Of a stretch of DNA of 64,000 nt, positions 44,209 through 51,835 are shown piece after piece. The notes under the pieces were generated by a model that saw only the letters and a program-made list of their open reading frames with translations, was not told where the DNA came from and made no database searches. Source of the DNA: Ureibacillus terrenus. Lineage in GTDB: Bacteria; Bacillota; Bacilli; Bacillales_A; Planococcaceae. Where the stretch lies: NCBI RefSeq assembly GCF_006569205.1, contig NZ_VIGD01000009.1:57601-121600 (forward strand), in the 5' to 3' direction. How positions within the stretch are numbered: the first letter of the stretch is position 1; each line of letters starts with the position of its first letter. Made by a program: the position numbers and the translations under genes.

Positions 44209-44682
44209 TTATTTCAATCCAGGGAAATTTTGTTGGCGCAGCGCTTCATAAATCACGATGGCCGCCGCGTTGGACAAATTAAGGGATCTCACCTTATCCG
44301 TTTGGGGAATTCTCAACACCCGGTCCCGATGCTTCAATGCGAAATCTTTCGGCAAACCTTTCGTTTCTTTCCCAAAAACAAAATAAATATCTTTATTCCG
44401 GTCGCTGAAATCAAAGTCTGTGTAATACTGGTCATTGTATGTTTCGATCAGATAGAGCTCCCCGTCCTTGGCGTATTCCACAAAATCATCCAGCGAATCA
44501 TGGTATACGATGTTGACATGCTCCCAATAATCCAGGCCAGCGCGTTTCAACATTTTATCATCGGTAGAAAAGCCCAAGGGACGAATTAGGTGCAGCGTCG
44601 TATTTGTCGCGGCGCAAGTGCGCGCAATATTTCCCGTATTCGGCGGAATTTCCGGTTGATACAGTACGATATGTAATGGCAA
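44209..44682 (-). CDS. trmL: tRNA (cytidine/uridine-2'-O)-ribose methyltransferase TrmL
   Basis: 157-residue SPOUT-fold enzyme (B. subtilis CspR) that methylates the ribose of the wobble nucleotide 34 in tRNA-Leu. Motifs: YQPEIPPNTGNIARTCAATN, VFGKETKGLPK and IPQTDKVRSLNLSNAAAIVIYE, forming the SAM-binding knot. Start TTG 44682 with AGAAGGAAG upstream. Confidence 0.95.
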   Translation of the reverse strand: MPLHIVLYQPEIPPNTGNIARTCAATNTTLHLIRPLGFSTDDKMLKRAGLDYWEHVNIVYHDSLDDFVEYAKDGELYLIETYNDQYYTDFDFSDRNKDIYFVFGKETKGLPKDFALKHRDRVLRIPQTDKVRSLNLSNAAAIVIYEALRQQNFPGLK

Positions 44683-44727
44683 CTCAAGACACTTCCTTCT
44701 TTATTACTTCTTCACACATGCAAGGGG

Positions 44728-45864
44728 CTAGCTCTCCTCCAGCAGCGCAAGCCCCTTTTGAATTTCCCGGATCACCTCTTCATCTTTTTCATGATGAAGG
44801 GCTTCATGCAATGCTTCTTTCGCCTTTCCTCCCCCGATTTTGCCAAGAGCCCAGGCACAAGTGCCACGGATGACAGGACGCTCATCTTCTTTCAATAATT
44901 CTATCAATATCGGAACGGCCGATTGTTCTTTGAAATGCGCGAGGGCCAGGATGGCATTTCGCTGAATCGGCTTTTTACCGCGCCAGGTGCCCGCCATGGA
45001 GCCAAATTTCCTTTTAAACTCTTTATTCGAAAGTTTCAAAAGCGGCTCAAGCAAAGGCTTTGCAAGTTCCGGATCCGGCATAAACTCACCATGGATCCAA
45101 TTGGTTTTCCCTTTGTTTTTTGGACAAACGATTTGGCATGTATCGCATCCATAAAGCCGGTTTCCGATTTTCGTCCGGAATTCATCCGGCAAAAACTCTT
45201 TCGTCTGCGTCAAATAAGCAATACAGCGCTTTGCATTGAGCTGCCCCGCATCCACCAATGCGCCGGTCGGACAAGCATCGAGGCACAGACGGCAGTCCCC
45301 GCATGCATTTTCAATCGGCTGATCGGGAGGAAAAGGAATATTCGTGATCATTTCCCCCAGATAAACGTAAGAACCGAATTCCGGAGTAATTATCGAACAA
45401 TTTTTGCCGCTCCAGCCGATGCCGGCCCGTTCCGCAACCGCCCGATCCACCAGTTCCCCCGTATCCACCATCGATTTGACCACGACATCCGGAACACGTT
45501 CCCTGAGCCATTTCTCTATAAGATCCAACCGCTCTCTCACTGCGGCATGATAGTCCAATCCCCACGAGGCCCTGGCAAATATCCCTCTCCGCTCCCCCTT
45601 TTTGCCGGACGGGGGATCTTTCATTTTGGACGGATAAGCCAGGGCGATGGCAATGATGCTTTCCCCTTCCGGCAGCAGCCCTTTCGGATTCGTCCGTTTT
45701 TCGATGTCTTTCTCCTCAAAACCGGATTGGAAATTCAGCTCCTGCTGCCTTTTCAGCCGGTTTTTCATCTCATCGAAGGGGGATGCGGATGTAAATCCGA
45801 TTTTGTCCACCCCGATCGATTTTGCATATTCTTTCAATTCATTTTTTAGCTGTTCAATTTTCAT
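44728..45864 (-). CDS. queG: Epoxyqueuosine reductase QueG
   Basis: 378 residues. Last step of queuosine synthesis at tRNA position 34: reduces epoxyqueuosine using cobalamin and two 4Fe-4S clusters. Cluster motifs CGDCRLCLDACP and CDTCQIVCP; catalytic Asp in SMVDTGELVDRAVAERAGIGW; C-terminal HEAT-like repeats (AILALAHFKEQSAVPILIELL) bind tRNA. I start at ATG 45864 to match the B. subtilis N-terminus (QLKxELxEYAKSIGVDKIGF); its ribosome binding site is weak, and 45915 is an upstream alternative. Operon with trmL; both act on wobble bases. Confidence 0.95.
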   Translation of the reverse strand: MKIEQLKNELKEYAKSIGVDKIGFTSASPFDEMKNRLKRQQELNFQSGFEEKDIEKRTNPKGLLPEGESIIAIALAYPSKMKDPPSGKKGERRGIFARASWGLDYHAAVRERLDLIEKWLRERVPDVVVKSMVDTGELVDRAVAERAGIGWSGKNCSIITPEFGSYVYLGEMITNIPFPPDQPIENACGDCRLCLDACPTGALVDAGQLNAKRCIAYLTQTKEFLPDEFRTKIGNRLYGCDTCQIVCPKNKGKTNWIHGEFMPDPELAKPLLEPLLKLSNKEFKRKFGSMAGTWRGKKPIQRNAILALAHFKEQSAVPILIELLKEDERPVIRGTCAWALGKIGGGKAKEALHEALHHEKDEEVIREIQKGLALLEES

Positions 45865-46004
45865 AGTGGATGCCGCCCAAATGTTTTCGAGCGGCCGGCC
45901 GGCACCTCCCTTCATCTCAAAAATTCATCAAAAAATAACATAAATCTACTTTCTCTTCTATTTATGGTACAATAGGTATACAAATCATTGGCAGGTGAAT
46001 GCGG

Positions 46005-47219
46005 TTGAACCTTTCAATCAATAAAAATGTATTTTCACGAGTTCCGGATCTAAAAATCGGCATTATTCATTATACCAAAATTGTTGTATCTCCATCGCCC
46101 CAAATGATAAGGGGAAGATTCCAATTTTTTCAGGAAAATTTATATTTTGAATTGCAGGATGTTCCCGTAACAGAGAGGCCGGGAATCAAGGAGTGGAGAA
46201 CCGTCTGGAAGGCGCTTGGAGCGGATCCGAACCGTTACCGCCTTTCCGCAGAAAGCCTGATGAGAAGGGTCGCCAAACAAAATTTCCTGTCCCCCGTCCA
46301 TTTAGCGGTCGATTTAAATAACTTTTTTTCACTGCAATATGAAATCCCGATCGGCATTTACGATGCGCAATGCATTTCGGGAAACATCGAAATAAACCTG
46401 GGCACTGAAGAAATCGGGTATGAAGGGTTGAACGGACGGTATAATAAGTTAAAAAATATCTTGTATACGAAAGATGACATGGGCCCATTCGGCAGCCCGT
46501 TCGTCGATTCCGTCCGGACAAGCGTGACGGAAGGGACGACGGAAGCATTGCAAATCTTTTATTTAAGGCCTTCCCTGGAAGAATCGCAATGCAGGGAACT
46601 TCTTACATCCTGCGGCAAAATGTTTACCCAAGTGGCCGGTGGAGAATTCAGGACAGAACTGTTAACCGCTGAAAATCCAAGTATTACGATTGAGGGTGAA
46701 GCAATGAAAACAATCCCGTTGGCAGAGGGCATTAAATTAAAAAGCATTTTGACGAAAAAGGTGCAGGAACTGATATATGAAATCCACGGCAATGCCCATG
46801 TAGTGGTGGAAAAAGGAGAAACGCCAAAACAGTCCGGCCGTCCGCTTGCCGAAATTGAAGCTGAGCTCGCGCAAGTAAGAAAAGATATCCGTACTTTAGA
46901 TAAACTGATTTACCGCGCGAACATCGATCATACCATCGAGTTCAAAGGAGAATCGATGCCGCTGGTTGAGGCGATTGAACTGGCGAAACAGCTGCGGGCG
47001 GAAGCCAATTTGTGCAAGGATTTGGGGAATGCGGAAAAAGAAAAAATCTATACAACGAATGGCGAAGGCGCGATTCTGTACGAAGTGGCCATGTATGATC
47101 CATGCGAATACCGGGAACGGGCAAAACAGCTTGAAAAAGATGCGCACCGTCTGTCCAATTTAATCAACGCCAAAAACTACGAAATTCATATTGAATTTGA
47201 TGATTCGAACTATTTCTGA
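46005..47219 (+). CDS. Fusion of a B3/4 (tRNA-synthetase beta-type) domain and a DIP1984-like domain
   Basis: 404 residues, continuous frame. Residues ~1-225 are a B3/4 domain as in the editing region of PheT and in stand-alone B3/4 proteins (PSPQMIRGRFQFF, MRRVAKQNFLSPVHLAVDLNN, PIGIYDAQCISGNI, DSVRTSVTEGTTEAL). From ~234 on, LAEGIKLKSILTKKVQELIYEI, AELAQVRKDIRTLDKLIYRANIDHTIEF and REIAKQL-type helices resemble DIP1984/septicolysin proteins of unknown function. The second domain begins at an in-frame ATG (46704) with its own GAGGGTG 5 bases upstream. TTG 46005 is preferred since AGGTGA would abut an ATG at 45999. Divergent from queG. Confidence 0.75.
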   Translation: MNLSINKNVFSRVPDLKIGIIHYTKIVVSPSPQMIRGRFQFFQENLYFELQDVPVTERPGIKEWRTVWKALGADPNRYRLSAESLMRRVAKQNFLSPVHLAVDLNNFFSLQYEIPIGIYDAQCISGNIEINLGTEEIGYEGLNGRYNKLKNILYTKDDMGPFGSPFVDSVRTSVTEGTTEALQIFYLRPSLEESQCRELLTSCGKMFTQVAGGEFRTELLTAENPSITIEGEAMKTIPLAEGIKLKSILTKKVQELIYEIHGNAHVVVEKGETPKQSGRPLAEIEAELAQVRKDIRTLDKLIYRANIDHTIEFKGESMPLVEAIELAKQLRAEANLCKDLGNAEKEKIYTTNGEGAILYEVAMYDPCEYRERAKQLEKDAHRLSNLINAKNYEIHIEFDDSNYF

Positions 47220-47533
47220 TACACGGGAATCTCTCCCCCGGGGAGGTGAGAGTCCTCCCCGGGGTGTAACGGCTGTCATTTATATTCTTTCAATATTTGG
47301 AAAAACCATTTACCATTATCCAGTCACTCATTCACCCTTAGCCAATTCCCAACTATTGCAAAGGTCGAATATAGTTATATAACGATACCTAAGATGTATT
47401 TCAATGGACAGCCGTTACAACACAGGCTGCCCGGAAAGCATCCGTTTTCCGGGCAGCCTCATTGTTTTATATCGAATTTCATATTCCTGAATTTAGAAAT
47501 ATAATTCATGTAGAAAGAGGATATAGCCAAAAC
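47220..47533. repeat. Intergenic region with nested inverted repeats
   Basis: Contains CCCCGGGGAGG / CCTCCCCGGGG (47236-47264, 7-nt loop, no T run). A 13-bp inverted repeat TGTAACGGCTGTC (47265-47277) / GACAGCCGTTACA (47407-47419) encloses 129 bp without a gene. A strong hairpin GGCTGCCCGGAAA / TTTCCGGGCAGCC (47425-47458) leads into TCATTGTTTT and can terminate rightward transcription. The enclosed block looks like a small non-autonomous element or a large RNA structure. Confidence 0.6.
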
Positions 47534-47758
47534 ATGGAACTTTTTTCATCTTTGGAGGTATTGGGATTTTGGGGAAAGTCATCCCGCTTTTTTTCAACAA
47601 ATAAGAGAAAAATGTTGGCCGTATTCGTAAATATTATTCTGCTATTATTTATTGTCCAAGAAATTTATCTAAATCCGGATGTTCCCATGACAGAAAATAT
47701 AATCCTTTCCCTGGCTGCTACGGCAATCTATGAGCTTATCATCTATTCGGCTGATTAG
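47534..47758 (+). CDS. Small membrane protein, unknown
   Basis: 74 residues if started at ATG 47534 (98 from 47462). Two hydrophobic helices: MLAVFVNIILLLFIVQEIY and IILSLAATAIYELIIY. No convincing ribosome binding site for any start, so the N-terminus is uncertain. No family recognised; its membrane helices favour a real product. Confidence 0.4.
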   Translation: MELFSSLEVLGFWGKSSRFFSTNKRKMLAVFVNIILLLFIVQEIYLNPDVPMTENIILSLAATAIYELIIYSAD

Positions 47759-47764
47759 GGACGC

Positions 47765-47983
47765 TCATCTTTTCTTCGAATCGTTGTTGGAAAAGATGAA
47801 CACCAGAGGAGGAAAGAACAGGATGAAAAAATACCATCCGAGTGACAGGAAAATGGGAATCAGCAAAAAGGTAACCCCGGAAAGAACCGTCAATAGGGAT
47901 CTTTTCTTTAAACCATAAATTCCAATGAAAAATCCGAGGGCAATGCATATCAACGATAGAATTTTCACCCAGTTCCAGTCCAT
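47765..47983 (-). CDS. Small membrane protein, unknown
   Basis: 72 residues with ATG 47983 preceded by GAGGTG at 6 bases. Two or three hydrophobic helices (WVKILSLICIALGFFIGIYG, VLSGVTFLLIPIFLSLGWYFFIL) and a Lys-rich C-terminus. Convergent with the preceding small membrane protein gene. Follows the LD-carboxypeptidase gene in reverse order. No family recognised. Confidence 0.65.
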   Translation of the reverse strand: MDWNWVKILSLICIALGFFIGIYGLKKRSLLTVLSGVTFLLIPIFLSLGWYFFILFFPPLVFIFSNNDSKKR

Positions 47984-48000
47984 TTGATCACCTCTATATG

Positions 48001-48888
48001 TTATTCCACACCCGGCAGCAACCGCAGCACTTTTTCATCGGCGTCCAAGATTGCTTCCACCCCAAGGGGGATGCCGAGGTTTGGCAATGAATGTCCGATG
48101 TTGAAACCTGCAAGCGCAGGTTTTTTATATGGCAATAAATATTCGCGCAAAAGAGCGTTCACTTCTTCTTCGCCATTTCCCATCCTTCCGATGGCGAAAC
48201 CTGATGCTTCCTTTAATTTTCCTGCCAATCTTAACCGGCTCAGCATATTGTCCATTTCCTCAATGGCCAAATCCACTTCTTCCAACAACAAAATTTTTCC
48301 ATGTACATCAATTTCAAATTTAGTCCCCAGCGTATCCGTGATGCGCCGCAAATTTCCCCCAATGATTTCCCCTCTGGCGGCACCCGGAGAGATGCTTTCA
48401 AGGGGCGACAGGGTTTCATCATAGTAGATTTCGTATGGCGCAAACAGCTGGTAAAACATTTTTTTCGACCGTCCGTCCAGTTCCTCCGAAAGGGCGGGTC
48501 CATGAAAAGTCGCCACATCGGCATACCGGTGGAAGGCGATATGCAAATAAGTGGCATCCGAACATCCCCAGAAAATTTTGGGATGTTCCGAAAGCAGCGG
48601 ATAGTCGATTCGGTCGGCGATTCGCGCCGCGCCATAACCGACGCTTGCACAGAAAATCGCCTTCACTTCCGGATTTTCCATCATTTGATGCAAATCCCCC
48701 AGCCGTTCTTCATCCGAACCGGCCAAATATCCGCCATTTCGGCCGATGGTTTGTCCCAACTTATATTGTAATCCCATTTCTTCAAAAAGCGTCAATTGCG
48801 GACGCAATTTCTCCAATGGAACGGGATTGCCGAGGGCGATGATGCCGACCGCATCCCCTTTTTGCAAACGTTTTGGCCTGATTTTCAT
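48001..48888 (-). CDS. LD-carboxypeptidase (muramoyl-tetrapeptide carboxypeptidase, S66 family)
   Basis: 295-residue cytoplasmic serine peptidase of the LdcA type, which trims the terminal D-Ala from recycled murein tetrapeptides. Nucleophile Ser in FWGCSDATYLH, with FCASVGYGAARI before it; the Glu/His part of the triad is probably in ILLLEEVDLAIEEMD and FNIGHSLPNLGIPLG. Microcin-immunity MccF proteins share this fold. ATG 48888 follows AGGTGG. The array at 48986-49140 lies about 100 bp upstream. Confidence 0.88.
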   Translation of the reverse strand: MKIRPKRLQKGDAVGIIALGNPVPLEKLRPQLTLFEEMGLQYKLGQTIGRNGGYLAGSDEERLGDLHQMMENPEVKAIFCASVGYGAARIADRIDYPLLSEHPKIFWGCSDATYLHIAFHRYADVATFHGPALSEELDGRSKKMFYQLFAPYEIYYDETLSPLESISPGAARGEIIGGNLRRITDTLGTKFEIDVHGKILLLEEVDLAIEEMDNMLSRLRLAGKLKEASGFAIGRMGNGEEEVNALLREYLLPYKKPALAGFNIGHSLPNLGIPLGVEAILDADEKVLRLLPGVE

Positions 48889-48903
48889 CGTTTCCACCTG
48901 CAA

Positions 48904-49600
48904 TTTATCATTTACTAAACACTATATTAACAAAAGAATGGAAACATTTCTTCCGCAAATGCAAGGTTTGATGATTGGGGATTGGAATCATCGCCATATG
49001 GATGGGCTTCGTCGCCAATAGAAAAAATAACCGCTAATGGAAAAATGGGCCCCCTCAAGGTTGGGATAATCGCCAAAACCGGGAAGATTATCGCCATTCA
49101 CATGCTCTTTATCGCCAATAGCAATAATATAATCGCCAACGCCAACGGAAAAACGTGTCATCAGGGAGAGCAGACATAGCAAAAGAAGGGAACGAATGTG
49201 CAATTGAAAAACTCTGTCTTTTTGGAGAGAAGGAAATCGGCCAACGGAAGATTTAACTCTACCGAAGACATAGAATTCGAAAATGAATCCTTCCATTAAA
49301 AGTGAAGGCTGAAAAAAGGTGGGGATATAGGATATAGAGGCGTTTCTTTTACGGCGGCCTTGTTCGCTTTCACCGCATATAAAAGGCATCAAGAATGACT
49401 ACATTTTAATGTCTCCATACGAGCAAGGATAATAATTGAAAATGTCCATATAGAATTAAAGGGAGCCAGAAAGCCGAAACTTTCTAGCCCCCTATCCCAA
49501 ACAAATTCCCGATTCCACCCTCCGGTCCATGTCCCAGACGGGTGGAGCCATAATATCGATAGGATAAATGAAAAGCTTTAAATGTAAAAGCCCGAATTAG
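48904..49600. other. 700-base intergenic region: repeat array B and pabBC terminator
   Basis: 48986-49140 holds the phased motif array described separately. 49141-49440 shows no gene with a ribosome binding site. At 49463-49490 GCCAGAAAG / CTTTCTAGC with T-rich sequence in the minus direction is the likely pabBC terminator. Long minus-strand open frames through the array are artefacts of the 21-nt period. Confidence 0.5.
48986..49140. repeat. 21-nt-phased motif array B (seven units)
   Basis: Motif starts at 48986, 49007, 49026, 49065, 49086, 49107 and 49128, i.e. steps 21, 19, 39, 21, 21, 21. Best units read GATAATCGCCAAA (49065) and GATTATCGCCATT (49086). Spacers of about 8 nt are not conserved. 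Confidence 0.75.
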
Positions 49601-51349
49601 TCACTCCCCCTGGACCAGTTCAATCTCAATCCATTTTCTTACGCTGTTGATGAACCAAATTTTTGAACACGTTTTTAAATCATCCAGCGTCAATACCTTT
49701 TCCTGAATCCGCCCCGTTTTCAGCAAATGCCCGCGGAATGTGCCTGCAAGGAGCCCGCTTTGGACGGGCGGCGTCCACAGTTTCCCATCGATTTCCACCA
49801 CGACATTCCCGTTGATGAACTCTGTCAATTCCCTTTTTTCGTTCCAAAGTAAAACATCAAAAATTTCTTCTGATACCGGCTTGAACTGCTCATAAATATG
49901 CCGGTTCGTCGTTTTATGGTATAAAAATAAATGTTCCGAATGGATCGGGCTTTTGGCAAGAATCGCTTTTTTCGGAGACTGCATTTTCCCAATCGGCTGC
50001 CCTTCGATTGAGAAGGTTCCATCCGGATCCAAAAGAAGGCGCACTTTCCATTGGCCGGAAGGATTCATTGCCGCAAATCCCTTCAGCTTCGTTTCCACTT
50101 CACCCGAGTTGACGGCATACCCAAAATAAGCTGCCGATTTTTTCAAACGGTTCAGATGCTCCTCCAGCAGAAAATACGCTCCATCATCCAATAACAAGCT
50201 CTCCAGCAATTGGAATTCTTTTTCATCCCGGTTCAGGAAATCGCATTTGGCCAGAACTTCGTGAAATTCCTCTTCCGCGGTGGAATCCCAGGTAATGCCC
50301 CCTCCGACACCATAAGTGGCCTTCCCTGTCTGATGGACGATCACTACTGTCCGAATGGGCACGTTAAAAATGGCTTCTTGATCGGGCGTGATGTATCCAA
50401 TAGCCCCGCAATACACTTCCCGGGGTGATTTTTCCAGCTGTGAGATGATATCCATTGTGCTGGCTTTTGGAGCCCCTGTAATGGAGCCGCAAGGAAAGAT
50501 GGCTTTAAATACATCCACCAGTTCCGCATCTTTTTTCAACTTCGCCGTCACAGTCGAAGTCATTTGATGCACCGTCGGATATTGTTCGATTTCAAATAAT
50601 TTGTCCACTTTCACCGTTCCCGTTTCCGCAAAGGCTCCTACATCATTCCGCAGCAAATCCACAATCATTACATTTTCCGCACGGTTTTTTTCGGAATGAT
50701 ACAGCCAATTTGCCCGTTCCAGATCCTCTTCAAAGGTTTTTCCCCTTTTCACCGTACCTTTCATCGGCCGGGTTGTGATGTGATTTCCTTTCATATGGAA
50801 AAACAATTCGGGAGAGGCGGACAGGATGCTGTTTTCCCCTGTATGTATATAAGCGCAGAAATTTGCCTTTTGGGCTTTTTTCATTTTATCAAATAAGGCA
50901 AAAGCGTCCCCTTGAAAGCGGGCATGTAATCGGATCGTATAATTCGTCTGGTAAGTGATCCCCTTTGCAATGGCGCTTTTAATGGATTGAATGGCTTCCC
51001 GATATTCCGATTCATTCGTATCAGGCTCCCACTCCGTCAATGAATAGGAACCTTGGCTTGCCATCACTTGATATGTAGGTTCTTTATAAAGGCCGAACCA
51101 CAATAAAGGCATCTGATGGTCCGGCTTTGTTTTTAGAGAAGCGTCGAAAGCCGGGGCGCTCTCATAAGATAAAAACCCCGCCGCATAATACCCTTTCTTT
51201 ACCCATTCTTGCACTTCCTGAATGCAATCCAATACTTCATGGATTTGGCGGGTCGAAATGATTTTTTCCGGATGAAGAAAAGCAATAGGCTCAATCATTC
51301 CATTCGATTTTGCAAATTCGAAATAGAGAAATGGCGTTAGTTCGTTCAT
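49601..51349 (-). CDS. Aminodeoxychorismate synthase component I fused to aminodeoxychorismate lyase (PabBC)
   Basis: 582 residues for two steps of p-aminobenzoate synthesis for folate. N-terminal ~370 residues are the chorismate-binding PabB domain: SPELFFHMKG, the PabB-specific PMKGTVKRG with the lysine nucleophile, IVDLLRNDVGAF, FPCGSITGAPK and YCGAIGYITPD. The C-terminal ~200 residues are a PabC-like PLP class IV domain (YFLLEEHLNRLKKSAAYFGY, VQSGLLAGTFRGHLL). No pabA is present nearby. ATG 51349 has AAGGAAATG upstream. Confidence 0.92.
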   Translation of the reverse strand: MNELTPFLYFEFAKSNGMIEPIAFLHPEKIISTRQIHEVLDCIQEVQEWVKKGYYAAGFLSYESAPAFDASLKTKPDHQMPLLWFGLYKEPTYQVMASQGSYSLTEWEPDTNESEYREAIQSIKSAIAKGITYQTNYTIRLHARFQGDAFALFDKMKKAQKANFCAYIHTGENSILSASPELFFHMKGNHITTRPMKGTVKRGKTFEEDLERANWLYHSEKNRAENVMIVDLLRNDVGAFAETGTVKVDKLFEIEQYPTVHQMTSTVTAKLKKDAELVDVFKAIFPCGSITGAPKASTMDIISQLEKSPREVYCGAIGYITPDQEAIFNVPIRTVVIVHQTGKATYGVGGGITWDSTAEEEFHEVLAKCDFLNRDEKEFQLLESLLLDDGAYFLLEEHLNRLKKSAAYFGYAVNSGEVETKLKGFAAMNPSGQWKVRLLLDPDGTFSIEGQPIGKMQSPKKAILAKSPIHSEHLFLYHKTTNRHIYEQFKPVSEEIFDVLLWNEKRELTEFINGNVVVEIDGKLWTPPVQSGLLAGTFRGHLLKTGRIQEKVLTLDDLKTCSKIWFINSVRKWIEIELVQGE

Positions 51350-51494
51350 GAATCATTTCCTTTTCTGTTTAGAAATTTCTATACATAGTATAGTAAAATT
51401 GTGTGTTATTGCAAATTTTTATTTTTTATCAACCATGAATCCAACAGCTTTGAGAAGAGAAAAGATGTGGCTGATTCATGCATAAATCAAGCAG

Positions 51495-51765
51495 GATATT
51501 AGCCAAAGATGGCACAATAATAGTCATTCTGCTTCAAATTTGTAAACATAATAGCCAGAGGAGGAAAAAAGGGAATATTGAGAGGCGATAATAGTCAAAT
51601 AGAGGAAGATATTAGTCATTTCTTCAAAGATAATAGTCAATCTTAAGAAGATAATAGCCATTGTGGAAAAATAGGGAATACTGAGAGGCGATAATAGTCA
51701 AAGTTGATTCGATAATAGCCAAAATGCCAAGGATAATAGTCAAACTTGGCAAAATAATTGCCAAA
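51495..51765. repeat. 21-nt-phased motif array C (eleven units, 103-nt higher-order repeat)
   Basis: Units start at 51495, 51516, 51547, 51587, 51608, 51629, 51650, 51690, 51711, 51732 and 51753; steps 21, 31, 40, 21, 21, 21, 40, 21, 21, 21. The last nine show a 103-nt period (40+21+21+21). The 13-nt consensus is GATAATAGTCAAA, with T/C at position 9. The 40-nt steps contain a second conserved block, AGGGAATA(T/C)TGAGAGGC. It lies upstream of pabBC and behind the jetC terminator. Confidence 0.85.
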
Positions 51766-51772
51766 GCATTAG

Positions 51773-51818
51773 AAAAGAGCGAATGAGAAAGCCAATCATC
51801 ATTCTCATTCGCTCTTTT
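51773..51818. terminator. Terminator of the jet operon
   Basis: 17-bp perfect stem AAAAGAGCGAATGAGAA / TTCTCATTCGCTCTTTT; A and T runs at both ends make it bidirectional. It separates jetC from array C. Confidence 0.93.
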
Positions 51819-51835
51819 GAATAAACCCACGTTTT

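Noticed and set aside
48988..49392. 134-codon minus-strand open frame over array B
   Set aside because: No ribosome binding site, no family resemblance, and its periodic GDxxxxx pattern is a by-product of the repeat.
51495..51765. Possible CRISPR array
   Set aside because: The repeated unit is only 13 nt with 8-nt spacers and steps of 21, 31 and 40 nt; CRISPR repeats and spacers are about 25-40 nt each, and no cas gene is present.
51624..51830. Minus-strand open frame with a heptad-like hydrophobic pattern through array C
   Set aside because: A 21-nt period gives a 7-residue period in any open frame. The frame begins inside the terminator without a ribosome binding site, and the corresponding frame in array B encodes a different, Gly-Asp-rich pattern.
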